64,000 nt of DNA, from NCBI GenBank assembly GCA_030141605.1, contig JAQGDQ010000733.1, positions 1-64,000 of the forward strand, written 5' to 3'. The position numbers were made by a program, and so were the translations under genes. Source of the stretch: Tubiluchus corallicola (lineage: Eukaryota; Priapulida; Priapulimorpha; Priapulimorphida; Tubiluchidae). Of the stretch, positions 11,595 to 26,111 are shown piece after piece (position 1 is the first letter of the stretch; every line of letters begins with the position of its first letter). The notes below the pieces were generated by a model, which did not search any database, was not told where the DNA came from, and saw only the letters and a program-made list of their open reading frames with translations.

Positions 11595-14500
11595 CTAAGA
11601 GAACAGAAATGGAGCTTTTGAGTATCTATAAATCACGCGCTTTTATGAAGAAAAGATCATGACAGTAAATCACTACACGCTCATCTAAACGGCAGTAATG
11701 CACAAGTTGTGTACTATTATTGCTTTCATGATTTGTGATTGCTGGAGCAAAAGATAATGTAGACTGGAGTTGTGAATCATTATTCATGCTAGATGACATT
11801 TCTACATTGGCTGTAGATCAGCAAATTTAAGCCAAATTGATAACTACAGTATCTACTGACGAGGACACCAAATGAATAAAAACAGTGTTGAATAATTCAG
11901 AAAACAGCAGCAGCAGCAGCAACAACAGCAACAACGACAGCAGCCACAGCAGCAGCAACAGCAACAACGACAGCAGCCACAGCAGCAGCAAACAGCAACA
12001 GCAACAACGACAGCAGCCACAGCAGCAGCAACAACAGCAACAGCAACAACGACAGCAGCCGCAGCAGCAGCAACAACAGCAACAGTAATGGCAACGACGA
12101 CGACAACAACAACAACAACAACAACAATGGCAACACCAAAAACAGCAACAGCAGCAGCAGTCAAGGGCAGCAACAGCAGTAGTGGTGAAAAGAAGCAGCA
12201 GCCACAGAAACAACAACAATGAAAGCAGCAGCAACAACAGCAACGTTAATGATGACGACAATGACATCAACAGCAAAAGCGGCAGCAGTCTAGGGCAGCA
12301 ACAGCAGTAGTGGTGAAAAAGGGCATCAGCAGCAACAGCAACAGAGACAATAACAGCGACAACAACAACGACAAGAACAAAAACAGCAGCAGCAACAGTA
12401 GCAGCAGTCAAAAGCAGCAGCAGCAACAGGAGCAGCGACAACGACAGTGACAACAACAACAACAACGACAACAACAAAAACAGCAACAGCAGCAGCAACA
12501 GGAGCAGCGACAATGACAGTGACAACAACAACAACAATAACAACAAAAACAGCAACAGCAGTAGCAGCCAAAAGCAGCAGCAGCAACAGCGACAACAACA
12601 ACAACGAAAACAGCAATGTAGCAGTAGCCAAAAGCAGCAACAACAGCAACAACAACAACAACAACAACAACAGCAGCAGTAGCAGCGCCAACAGCAACAG
12701 TGGCAGTGGCAACAACAGTAGCAGTGGCAGCTGCTGCAGCAGCACCAACAGTCCTAGAAACAGCAACACAACAACAATACAAGCTACAAAATTGTGAGCA
12801 CAACTTGCTGGACAAGCAAAGCTGCAAGGACAGTAGAGATTATAAAGTGATCAGACAGATGAGTGGAAACATCACCGGGTCACACTGAGTGGTTACAGCA
12901 GTGGCACTACCAAATGAGCCACAACAGCTGCTCACCAACCTAATATATAAACAGGCCAAGCAATGCTTGAATTACACTCACTGACAAACTTTCATTTTTC
13001 ATGTCATCTTGCACAGCCTATCAATCATCCTATCAATCAGCCTATCAATCATCCTATCAATCAGTCTATCAATCAGCCTATCAATCAGTCTATCAATCAG
13101 TCCTATCAATCAGTCCTATCAATCAGTCCTATCAATCAGCCTATCAATCAGCCTATCAATCAGTCTATCAATCAGCCTATCAATCAGTCCTATCAATTAG
13201 CCTATCAATCAGCCTATCAATCAGCCTATCAATCAGCCTATCAATCAGTCCTATCAATCAGCCTATCAATCAGTCTATCAATCAGCCTATCAATCAGCCT
13301 ATCAATCAGTCCTATCAATCAGCCTATCAATCAGCCTATCAAACTATCAATCAGTCCTATCAATCAGCCTATCAATCAGTCCTATCAATCAGCCTATCAA
13401 TCAGTCCTATCAATCAGTCTATCAATCAGTCTATCAATCAGTCCTATCAATCAGCCTATCAATCAGTCCTATCAATCAGCCTATCAATCAGTCTATCAAT
13501 CAGCCTATCAATCAGTCTATCAATCAGCCTATCAATCAGTCCTATCAATTAGCCTATCAATCAGTCTATCAATCAATATTACATATAATGACGTCAGAAA
13601 GAGCAGCTGCCGTAAAATGAGGGCAAATCTTGAAATCAGCCACTCGACTTTTGTACAAAATTGAATTGTTCTGGCTTCACTAGCGAGACAGGCTCTCGAG
13701 AAGCCAACAAACGCCTTCGCAATTTTCTTGGCAGCGTGCCAGACGGTGCTGAGTCATTGTACACGAACCTTTTACTTTTTCCCTGGACGATCATTTTGTT
13801 TGAAAGCGGAAATTACGTTTGACGTCCTTTTTCCTGAAAACTGCTGAACAATTTGTGAAGAATTGCACCCATATTATGAACACGTATTAGTGCTTATGAT
13901 AAAAAACAACAATGGTTATCTATAGGGGTTGAATTCAACCCGAGAAACTACTAGGAGTTAGGTTTAAAACAGTGCAAGAAGAAAACATCAGTAACAGTAA
14001 TGACGACGACGACAACAACAACAACAATAACTGCAACGACAACAACAAAAACAGCAACAGCACTTGAATTCAAGCAGAGAAACTACTAGAGTTAGGTTTA
14101 AAACAGTGCAAGAAGAAAACAACAGCAACAGCAACAGCACTTGAATTCAACCGGAGAAACTACTAGAGTCAGGTTTAAAACAGTGCAAGAAGAAAACAAC
14201 AGCAACAGCAACAGCACTTGAATTCAACCGGAGAAACTACTAGAGTTAGGTTTAAAACAGTGCAAGAAGAAAACAACAGTAACAGTAATGACGACGACGA
14301 CGACAACAACAACAATAACTGCAACGAAAGCAACAGTAACAGTAATGAATTAAAACTGTGCAAGAAGAAAACAACAGTAACAGTAATGACGGCGACGACG
14401 ACAACAATAACTGCAACGAAAGCAACAGTAACAGTAATGAATTAAAACTGTGCAAGAAGAAAACAACAGTAACAGTAATGACGGCGACAGCGACAACAAT

Positions 14501-17500
14501 AACTGCAGCGAAAGCAACAGCACTTGAATTCAACCCGAGAAACTACTAGAGTCAGGTTTAAAATAGTGCAAGAAGAAAACAACGGTGACAGTAATGATGA
14601 CGACGACGACGACGAGGGCGACGACGACGACGACGACAACAGCAACAATAACTGCAACGACAACAACAAAAACAGCAACAGCAACAGCACTTGAATTCAA
14701 CCGGAGAAACTACTAGAGTCAGGTTTAAAACAGTGCAAGAAGAAAACAACAGTAACAGTAATGACGACGACGACAACAACGACGACAACAACAACAATAA
14801 CTGCAACGACAACAACTAAAACAGCAACAGCAGCAGCAGTCAAGAGCAGCAACAACAGTTGTGGTGAAAAGCAGCAGCAGCAACAGCAACAGAGACAATG
14901 ACAGTGACAACAACAACAACAACAAAAACAGCAACAGCAACAGAGACACTGACAGCGACAACAACAACAACAACAAAAACAGCAACAGCAACAGAGACAA
15001 TGACAGTGACAACAACAACAACAACAAAAACAGCAACAGCAACAGAGACACTGACAGCGACAACAACAAAAACAGCAACAGTAACAGCACCAGCAGCAAC
15101 AGAGACAATGACAGTGACAACAACAACGACAACAACAAAAACAGCAACAGCAACAGAGACAATGACAGCGACAACAACAAAAACAGCAACAGTAACAGCA
15201 GCAGCAGCAACAGAGACAATGATAGCGACAACAACAACAACAACAACAACAAAAGCAGCAACAGCAGCAGCAGCAGAGACAATGACAGTGACAACAACAA
15301 CGACAACAACAAAAACAGCAACAGCAACAGCAACAGCAGCAGCAGCAACAGAGACAATGACAGTGACAACAACAATGACAACAACAGCAACAGCAGCAGC
15401 AGCAACAGAGACAATGCCAACGACAACAACAATGACAACAACAAAAACAGCAGCAGCAGCAACAGAGACAATGACAGCGACAACAACAAAAACAGCAACA
15501 ACAACAGCAGCAGCAGTAGCAACAGAGACAATGACAGTGACAACAACAATGACAACAACAGCAACAGCAGCAGCAGCAACAGAGACAATGCCAACGACAA
15601 CAACAAAAACAGCAACAGCAGCTTTGTCGTTGTTGTTATTGATTCAAAGGAAAAAGCTCAAGGCTGGACAGAGACCAGTATACTAAAGAACAAAGCCAGA
15701 CTTCTTCCAAAAAAAAAACACATAATTGGATATAAAACAAAAAGTCTTTCCACAGTTCCAACGATTGATGATGAACGTGAAAAGGTCAAAGGTTAAGTGT
15801 ACCAGACAACGCATTTGTGTACACTTGACAATGCCTCACATTTCATTGCTATAGTAACAGTTTTAACAGCTAACTAGAACCTCACCTAGTTCATTTCTCT
15901 TGTTTCCAAGCAAACTGATAAATCACTCAACACACAGACTAATGCTTAGTTAAGTAATGTCCACGTAAGACAACTGAAGTTACTGAACTGATGTGCCAGA
16001 TGGCTTTGTTTTATGCATGTCACGTGACAGTCGTAGTTAAGAGGCATTGCTGTCGTACACTTAACCTCTGACCTACAGCAACTATGCATGCGCACAACGA
16101 AACTGTGAAAAGGTTGAACAATGATACATTTGCAAACATGGCAACACAAAGCAAGCATAGAGAATAAACCAGGGTTGCCTCTGTATAATACCGCTTCTCA
16201 TACTGCTTTGGAAGCTAAAAATTATGTCGTTTCTTGCCAAATTGTTATATTTTCGCCCATAATCCAAAATTATTTCACATCTGTAGCAAACTATTGTTCA
16301 ATTTAATAAATAGTGACAGTGTTAAATTCATTAAATTGTAGTTTAATTAAACACATTCGTTCTTTATCATTAAAATGTTTGAAACATCATGCAATTAGCA
16401 CAATTTAGACTCGGTTTCAGCACAAATTTTTTAACAAACTAATAATGGTTTTACTGAAGCACAAAAAAGTAATATGCATGATCTTTATAATATGATAAAA
16501 GTAATAAGATTTGAAATACTGAAACTCAGTTCAATTCAAATTCGAAAGTCACAAATTCGATTTGATTCGAAATCTTTTTCTGGTAGAGAATGCTCATTTC
16601 TAAACAGAACAATGAAAAAGTTGAGTCTAGAACAATGCACAAGCAAAAACAATGACAACGTAAGCTTTATACACAAAACCAAGTACACAATGTTCTACAT
16701 GAAACAACAGACCATTGTTCAGAGGATAATACCTTTGAGGCTAGAACAATGCACTAGCGAAAACAATGACAAGGCAAGCTTTATACACAAAACCAAGTAC
16801 ACAATGTTCTATGTGAAACAATAGACCATTCTTTAGAGGATAATACCTTTGAGGCTAGAACAATGTACGAGCAAAAACAATGACAAGGCAAGCTTTATAC
16901 ACAAAACCAAGTAGACAGTGTTCTATGTGAAACAATAGACCATTGTTTAAAGGATAATACCTTTGCACCATTTCTTCTTGCTCTTGCACCATGTGTGCCA
17001 GCTGCTGGAATATTGTTCCCAGCTCAACAATTGTGGTTTCAATACTTTCCATTGTGCTAGCTCGACTCTGGATGTACGCATCCTGAAACACGCAACACCC
17101 GCATTTTCACACGTATCAGCACTATTGTTCGCAATTACTTAGAAAAAAACTTCAGCAAAATTTTCGCTCCCATCAGTGAAAAGAAACAAAAGCTAAAAGG
17201 TTAGGCAAATGGAGGGCAATTTACGAATCAAGAAAAATCTATAAGAAGGAAGAAGTAGAACATCTTACAGTAATATGGTACCGGATGCAAAATACAATGA
17301 AGGAGATTTATCGGGGGTTTCGTCTGACATATGGCAAAGTTTGTTATATAAAAAGGGCTTAGATGAAAATGTACCAGACATAACAGATGACAATTTGACT
17401 ACCTAAGACTGTGGTTAGTTTTCAAAACATCTCAAACAAGTGTATTAATATCATTGTTAAGTAATAGAAAACTTATGCATGATCTTAGAAGATTTATAAG

Positions 17501-18967
17501 AAAACTTATGCATGATCTTAAAAGATTTATAAGAAAACTTATGCATGATCTTAAAGGATTTATAAGAAAACTTATGCATGATCTTAAAGGGTTTATAAGA
17601 AAACTTATGCATGATCTTAAAGGATTTATAGGAAAACTTATGCATGATCTTAGAAGATTTATAAGAAAACTTATGCATGATTTTAAAGGATTTATAAGTA
17701 AACTTATGCATGATTTTAAAGGATTTATAAGTAAACTTATGCATGATCTTAAAGGATTTATAAGTAAACTTATGCATGATTTTAAAGGATTTATAAGTAA
17801 ACTTATGCATGATCTTAAAGGATTTAAAACCTATCTGTCTTGACATTGAAATTTATCATTTTTATTCTACATAACAAAATGTTTTATTTTTTCAGAATTT
17901 TTCACATCCTACTCAAATGATCTAATTAAAATGTTTCTTGTTAGCGCCATTATAATTATTTAGTTTAGTTTATACATATTTATAATGAATAAGAAATATT
18001 GCAATACGGCTTGAACAGACACCTTTTAACACCTGATGAATGTTCTCACCAATGAAACACTTAATAGAGTGCAGACAATAGACACACAGTAGAAGCATTA
18101 CAGTAAGACTACTAGCATAGATACACACATAGAATAATGTTGAGAATGACATTAATATTAATATGATATTAGTTTTGCATAATTATCATGTGAAATGCAG
18201 ATGTCCAGGTTCACTTTGGATAAACTAGTAAGTGTTATTCGAAGCATTTAGTTTAAACATTAAGAAATATTGCAATATGTGTTGAACAGACAGTTTTTAA
18301 CAACTGATGAATGTTCTCACCAATGAAATGTAACACTTAGTAGAGTGCAGACAATAGACACACAGTAGAAGCATTACAGTAAGACTACTAGCTATATGGA
18401 TACATACAATGTTAAGAATGGCAATAACATTACTATGTAATCAATATAGATTAATACAATGATTAGAAGCACTTGGTAAGAAATACAAATTTCTCTACAA
18501 GCTTAAATACTCGAATATTAATAGTTATACTTAAGTGTTGATTGCCATGAAGAAGCAGATAAACGAGTTCATTTGTTGACAGATTCTAATATTATGAGGA
18601 ATTAACAAAGTACAGAGTTTGCTTAGTAATGTATCTCGAGCCTGGTGATATAACACGCAGGCAATTAGAAAATGATTAATGGTTTCAAAAGGGGCACCGC
18701 ATCTAATATTATTATTTTATATTAATAATATAATTCGATATGATAATATAAAATAATATAATACAATGCACCGCATCATATTGTTATTTCTTAGTGTCCT
18801 ATGAGAAGAACAGATGATTTGATAATCGTTTGGTTTTCAACATAGTCTCTCCGTTCTATTGAAATTTTGTTTGTTTTGTTTCACATTGTGTTGTAAAACT
18901 CAGTGAGATCAATAAATCATCTACCTGTCTGTCTGTCTGTCTGTCTGCCTGCCTGCCTGCCTGGCTG

Positions 18968-19056
<89 letters not shown>

Positions 19057-22000
19057 GTATGTATGTATGTATGTATGTATGTATGTATGTATGTATGTAT
19101 GTATGTATGTATGTATGTATGTATGTATGTATGTATGTATGTATGTATGTATGTATGTATGTATGTATGTATGTATGTATGTATGTATGTATGTATGTAT
19201 GTATGTATGTATGTATGTATGTATGTATGTATGTATGTATGTGTCCGTCCGTCCGTCCGTCCGTCCGTCCGTCCATCCATCCATCCAACCAACCATCCAT
19301 CCATCCATCCATCCATTCATCCATCCATCCATCCATCCATCCATCCATCTATCTATCTACCTACCTATCCATCTATCTAAAAAGTAACTCCTCCTACATT
19401 CAAATTCTGGTTCTGCAAGTGTTAGTAAAGGATTTATTGCTAGCAGGTATAAGAGCAGTTACCTGTTCGTCAATTAGCTGCATTTGTTCTTGGTAACGAG
19501 TGCTACCTGGTCCCATGCCCATGTCAATGGTAACATCACCCTTTGCTCCGGTATCATCTTGTAGCAATACAGAACCGGCTGCAAAATACAATAAAGGGGA
19601 TGTTTAGGAACATTTTGTCTAGCGACTGCGATACCTTTGGCAAGGGCCGCAAAAAGTTAGGCGTTTCACCTCATTATGTTAAAGGACAAGAAAAGGGGCA
19701 CCTGAAGTAGGTTTTAGAAAATTTGCCTTAAAAAAATTATGTTACTTTACAGCAATTTTACAGTATATCGTATTCGCGTCGAAAGCAATTTTCGTTTGTT
19801 TGCATTTTAAATTTCCCGCAATACTGTTCCGATGGCGCCATTACATGACGTCACTAAATACGTAAATCAGGGGAAGAAAAAGCAATGTTAAATTATGACC
19901 CGAAAAACTTTCCGTGCAAATCTATATTACTTAGTATTTCACTTACCTGCTGGAAAGACTTATGTAACTAAAAATAACAATTTAAAATGTGTGTGCCAGT
20001 TGGTAAAATGTCGCTGACTCACCCTGCAGGGTGAGCCACTCACTAGCCAAAAACATATTTTAGATCTTGCTGACATGATACAGTAATTTAAAATTTTACT
20101 TAATTAGCAACATGTAAGCTGCGAATGCTCTGGAAATTCAAATTTCCAGTTTATTTTCATTACTTTTTAAAAATTCTTTCACAGTGTGGGACAATCTAAC
20201 AAGCTCTGCTTTTTGATTGCCCGCAACACATTTACATTTGTATACAGGTAAACAGTGTGTGAGGCTTTTCCTGTGCAGAAACAATAAAAACTTGTTTGCA
20301 TTATGTTCATTGTAGGCCCTTTCACTATATATTGTACATGAAACTATAGTCAAACCTCGGTTTTCGACCATAATTCGTTCCTAAAAAGTGTTTGAAAACA
20401 GATTTGGTTTAGTACCGAATCATTTATTCCCAGAAAAAATAATGTAAAGCAAATAATCCGTTCTCAAGCACCAAATGAACTGTAAAGTATTACTAAAACG
20501 TAATATAATAATGCAAAAATGCTTATTCAAACAGTAGATGTGATATTATTGATAAGAAAAACATAATAGAATTCCTTAGAAAGAAAAACATAATTATTCC
20601 TGCATGAAAAACCTTACGTGTTGGTAGCAGTGTGATGGTATATGTAAGCAAGATCAGAAACACGTACATGACTACTCTCGGGCGCGGTCGGTTACGCTCG
20701 GCTCTACTCGGCTCGCCGCGCATGCGTTCATCACGTGCTTGGCGGTTGGTCGAGTACCGAAATTCTGGTCGAGAACGGAGACAATTTCAACTCGAATTTT
20801 CTGGTCGAAAACCGATTTGTACGAATACGGAGACGTTTGAAAACCGAGGTATGACTGTATTATAAATGTGTAATGTGAAATAAATGATTTATGACTAAGT
20901 AATTATGAAAGTGATAAAAGGATCAGAGAGAACAGCTTAATTTCATTTCGCCTTAACGCTTCTGTTTCCATTTTACGCTGTGGCTAGAATAAGCCATAGG
21001 AAACATTTTAAGAAGTGAAATTCTATGATTATTACTGTATGGTTCAACGATATCCAATACGCAGCCATGCGACAACTGAGGTAGCTAAGCAGCTTATTAA
21101 TCTTAGCAAAACGACCCCTAACGGGGGATTCCAAGGTCGTCGCAATGACACTCTATCCATTAGTAAATAAAGAACTGAAGTATCAATTCGCTATTAGTTT
21201 TTAGGAGTTTCCAGCAATGCGGCAAGTCGTAGCTCAAGGGCAGGTATAGAAATACAAGAGTCACTTTCATGTTTTTTATCAGTTTTTGTTTATCTTACCA
21301 GATTATTTCGGAAAATAATCATTTCAAAATCTATCATTTCATTTCATAGTGTTTCGTCACGATTCCTGGCAGACAATCTGTGAACGCATTTGAGTAAATT
21401 TTAGTCTCAATGTATTATTGATTATGTGCTTTTTTATATTGTATTTTATGTTGTTATGATTTTATCTTGTTTTGTGTTTTATTTTTTGTTTTCTTAATGT
21501 AAATTATAGATTTTTTTATTGCAAGGATTAACATGAAAATAAAAAGAAAAATGGATGAAAACAAAATGAAAATTTCGAAAACGTTGCATCCTTAATTATG
21601 ACCATTGAGCCAGAGTTTTACATACTTCAATGGTATTTTATGTACTTCAATGGTATTTTACGTACTTCAATGGTATTTTACATACTTCAATGGTATTTTA
21701 CATACCTCAATGGTATTTTACGTACTTCAATGGTATTTTACATACTTCAATGGTATTTTACGTACCTCAATGGTATTTTACGTACCTCAATGGTATTTTA
21801 CATACTTCAATGGTATTTTACGTACCTCAATGGTATTTTACATACTTCAGTGGTATTTTACGTACTTCAATGGTATTTTACATACTTCAATGGTATTTTA
21901 CGTACCTCAATGGTATTTTACATACTTCAATGGTATTTTACATACTTCAATGGTATTTTACGTACTTCAATGGTATTTTACATACTTCAATGGTATTTTA

Positions 22001-23589
22001 CATACTTCAATGGTATTTTACGTACCTCAATGGTATTTTACATACTTCAGTGGTATTTTACGTACCTCAATGGTATTTTACATACTTCAATGGTATTTTA
22101 CGTACCTCAATGGTATTTTACATACTTAAATGGTATTTTACATACTTCAATGGTATTTTACGTACCTCAATGGTATTTTACATACTTCAATGGTATTTTA
22201 TGTACTTCAATGGTATTTTACATACTTCAATGGTATTTTATGTACTTCAATGGTATTTTACGTACTTCAATGGTATTTTACATACTTCAATGGTATTTTA
22301 TGTACTTCAATGGTATTTTACATACTTCAATGGTATTTTACGTACTTCAATGGTATTTTACATACTTCAATGGTATTTTACATACTTCAATGGTATTTTA
22401 CATACTTCAATGGTATTTTACATACTTCAATGGTATTTTATGTACTTCAATGGTATTTTATGTACTTCAATGGTATTTTACGTACTTCAATGGTATTTTA
22501 CATACTTCAATGGTATTTTATGTACTTCAATGGTATTTTACATACTTCAATGGTATTTTACGTACTTCAATGATATTTTACATACTTCAATGGTATTTTA
22601 CGTACTTCAATGGTATTTTACGTACTTCAATGGTATTTTACGTACTTCAATGGTATTTTACGTACTTCAATGGTATTTTACGTACTTCAATGGTATTTTA
22701 CATACTTCAATGGTATTTTACGTACTTCAATGGTATTTTACATACTTCAATGGTATTTTACGTACTTCAATGATATTTTACATATTGTAAAATAAACTGC
22801 TATAAAATGCTTATATAAAAACACTGGCAATCACAGTCATAGTTAATTACTGATATCGTTAGTTGTCAGCTAATTTTGGATAGGTTAAAGCTCGTGTAGC
22901 AAAAGTTTATAATTTATACGTACTATGGTGGCCGGTCATTGCAGAAGGAGGCAGCGTCGAGGAGACGGGACCCTGTGAGAATTGATCTCTTCTTGATCTC
23001 TGCTGCTTTAGGTTCTGTAAACAAACAAACAAGCTCGTGAAAACGTAAACAAAAACAACAACAACAACAACATTTCAATGTCACTATTCTCTGTAAGCGA
23101 ATAAGCTGGTAAAAAAAGACAGAACAAGTTTGTTACTGCGACGCATTCTTACTGCTATTTTGATGAGACAAAAATTTGATATTGATTACCTTTGATCAAC
23201 GTGATAGTTATGGCAATTGTTTAACGCCTCCAAGTGCAACAGCAAACAATTTTTGGGTTGTAAACAAGAAAGAAAAAACATTTGAAAAAAATTCAGCTTC
23301 AACGGGGTTAACAATGCTATAGTGAGTAAGCAAGTAAGTGAGTGAGTGAGTAAGTAAGTAAGTAAGTAGGTCGGTAGGTAGGTAGGTAGGTAGGTAAGTA
23401 GGTAGGTAAGTAAGTAGGCAGGTAGGTAGCTAGGTAGGTAGGTAGGTAGGTAGGTAGGTAGGTAGGTAGGTAGGTAGGTAGGTAGGTAGGTAGGTACATA
23501 GGTAGGTAGGTAGGTAGGTAGGTAGGTAGGTAAGTAAGTAGGTAAGTAGGTAGGTAGGTAGGTAGGTAGGTAGGTAGGTAGGTAGGTAG

Positions 23590-23670
<81 letters not shown>

Positions 23671-24657
23671 TAAGCAAGCAAGCAAGTACGTAGGTAGGTA
23701 GGTAGGTAGGTAGGTAGGTAGGTGAGTGAGTGAGTAGGTAGGCCAACAAGCTAACAAACAAGAAAACATCTAAGCAAGTAGGTAAATGAGGCCTCTCTGG
23801 CAATTCTGTTTATTTATTGTTTGACTTGAACCCTGTTCCTCTTCTCTGATTCGCTATTACTCATTAACTACATCAGTTATGCACACGACATGATTACTCC
23901 ATGAAATTTTGTACATGATAAACGTAACGAGAATTAATTTAACATCGCGCATCGATTCATGCAAAAAAAATGAGGTCATGTTTGAAAATCTCACACGAAA
24001 TAACAGATTCATTAACTTGCTTGTACATTTTAGTTACAAGAGCTTTAGTGTGTGAAATTGTGCTGCAAGATACGCAATTAACATAATCGTTGAATGTAAC
24101 TATTCCTTTAGTATAAGACAAATTTAACTAATTATGCTTCAGTAATGAACGTTCTCCATATCTACAGAACCAAGCGATGGTCCAATATGAGTGGCTTACT
24201 TACTCAATTACCTTACTTATCTTGCTTGCATGCTTGCTTGGTTATGCAATTACTTGCTTACTTACTGACTTACATACTTAACTTATTTACCTTACTCATT
24301 TACTTACTTACTTACTTTTTTACTTACTTACTTAGTTACTTACTTACTTACCTACCTAGCCTACCTACCTACCTAACCACTGACCTACCTACCTACCTAC
24401 CTACCTACCTACCTACCTACTTACTTTACCTTACTTCTTACTTATTTACCGTCTTACTTACTTACTGATTTACTTACTTACTTATTTACTTACTTACTTC
24501 CCTACCTACCTACCTACCTACCTACCGACCGACCGACCGACCGACCAACCTATCTACCTACCTACCGACCGACCAACTTATCTACCTACCTAAGTACCTA
24601 CCTACTTACTTACTTTACCTACCTTACTTATTTACCTTACTGTCTTACTTACTTACC

Positions 24658-24712
<55 letters not shown>

Positions 24713-24725
24713 CTTACTTACTTAC

Positions 24726-24778
<53 letters not shown>

Positions 24779-25636
24779 CTACCTACTTACCTTACTCGTT
24801 GACTTACTGCTTTACTTACCTTACCTTACCTTACCTTACCTTACCTTACCTTACTTGCACGGGTTTCAAAACGAGTTCAAATCTACTGATGTGGAAGAGC
24901 ATATCAAACAATGACAAGGCAGGATTTAAGCAGCATACAGATGACACAATTTTCGCACTTTTACACAAAAGTATATCCTCTTACAGCATTAGCAAAGAGG
25001 AACGAACCAGTTAAGAGCTTTGTAAATTGTTTCTGCCTGTAATTACACGTATATTCGTGAAATCGCATCGGCTACGTGGGTGATGCTCATGGAACATTTG
25101 GCTCAAATGACCATCACTAATGTACTTCAGAAAAACACCAGTCACGAATATGAGACAAGTGAGTAGCAGTAGAGAATGGAAAAAATAAATCATATGATAG
25201 ATGTAGGAAGGAGCGTGAAATGAAAGACAGGTACCATTCCAGTAGATGTGATTTTGAATGAAATAATAAAATGAGATAACTAGACGTGAGTGAGAGAGTG
25301 AGTGAGTGAATGAGTGAGTGAATGAGTGAGTGAGTGAGTGAATGAGTGAGAGAGTGAGTGGGTGAGAGAGTGAGTGAGAGAGTGATTGAGTGAGTGAATG
25401 AGTGAGTGATTGAGTGGGTGAGAGAGTGAGTGAGTGAGTGAGTGAGTGAGTGAGTGATTGAGTGAGTGAATGAGTGAGTGAATGAGTGAGTGAGTGAGTG
25501 AGTGAGAGCGTGAGTGAATGAGTGAGTGAGTGAATGAGTGAGTGAATGAGTGAGAGAGTGAGTGAATGAGTGAGTGAATGAGTGAGTGAGTGAATGAGTG
25601 AGTGAGTGAATGAGTGAGTGAGTGGATGAGTAAGTG

Positions 25637-25672
<36 letters not shown>

Positions 25673-25967
25673 TACATATAATACATACAATGAAATTTAT
25701 GGGGTTTTACGTGATGCAATAACTTATGGAAACAACAAGGAGATTAACACAAATAATTCAATCAGTTGTTCAGAGGAATAGAGAATTAATATTGGAGATT
25801 TACTGAAATTTACAGTTGATGGTGCGAATTGCAACTGGACAGAAAGAATTTAAAGTTCTTGTGGTTTTAGCGTTAATTAAGTGAAATCTCTGACCAGAGG
25901 GGGAGCATTTCAAAATATTTATTACCTGGATGATATTCAAATATAAATATAAATATTATTATTATTG

Positions 25968-26010
<43 letters not shown>

Positions 26011-26076
26011 CATTATCATTATCATTATCATTATCATTATCATTATCATTATCATTATCATTATCATTATCATATC

Positions 26077-26111
<35 letters not shown>

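Noticed and set aside
11827-12827. Poly-Gln, poly-Leu, poly-Cys and poly-Thr frames
   Set aside because: Composition artefacts of CAR/ACR triplets inside STX5 intron 9; no splice sites link them to STX5.
12963-13664. 233-codon Ser/Ile/Gln-rich plus frame
   Set aside because: Produced by the mixed 12/13-bp CTATCAATCAG repeat; the frame drifts with unit length.
14861-15796. 311-codon Asn/Ser/Asp-rich frame resembling low-complexity proteins
   Set aside because: It lies entirely in a triplet array within an intron, with equally open alternative frames.
16474-16824. 116-codon plus frame with repeated EQCTS-like segments
   Set aside because: It is read through the 114-bp repeat on the strand opposite to STX5, and ends in it.
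21598-22795. 391- and 386-codon plus-strand frames
   Set aside because: Stop-free 20-bp satellite; no unique sequence, signal or domain.
25011-25193. Possible extra STX5 exon in intron 6
   Set aside because: Exons 6 and 7 already join in phase (VLEIRTE to NLKQQRSRR) with no residues missing against human STX5.
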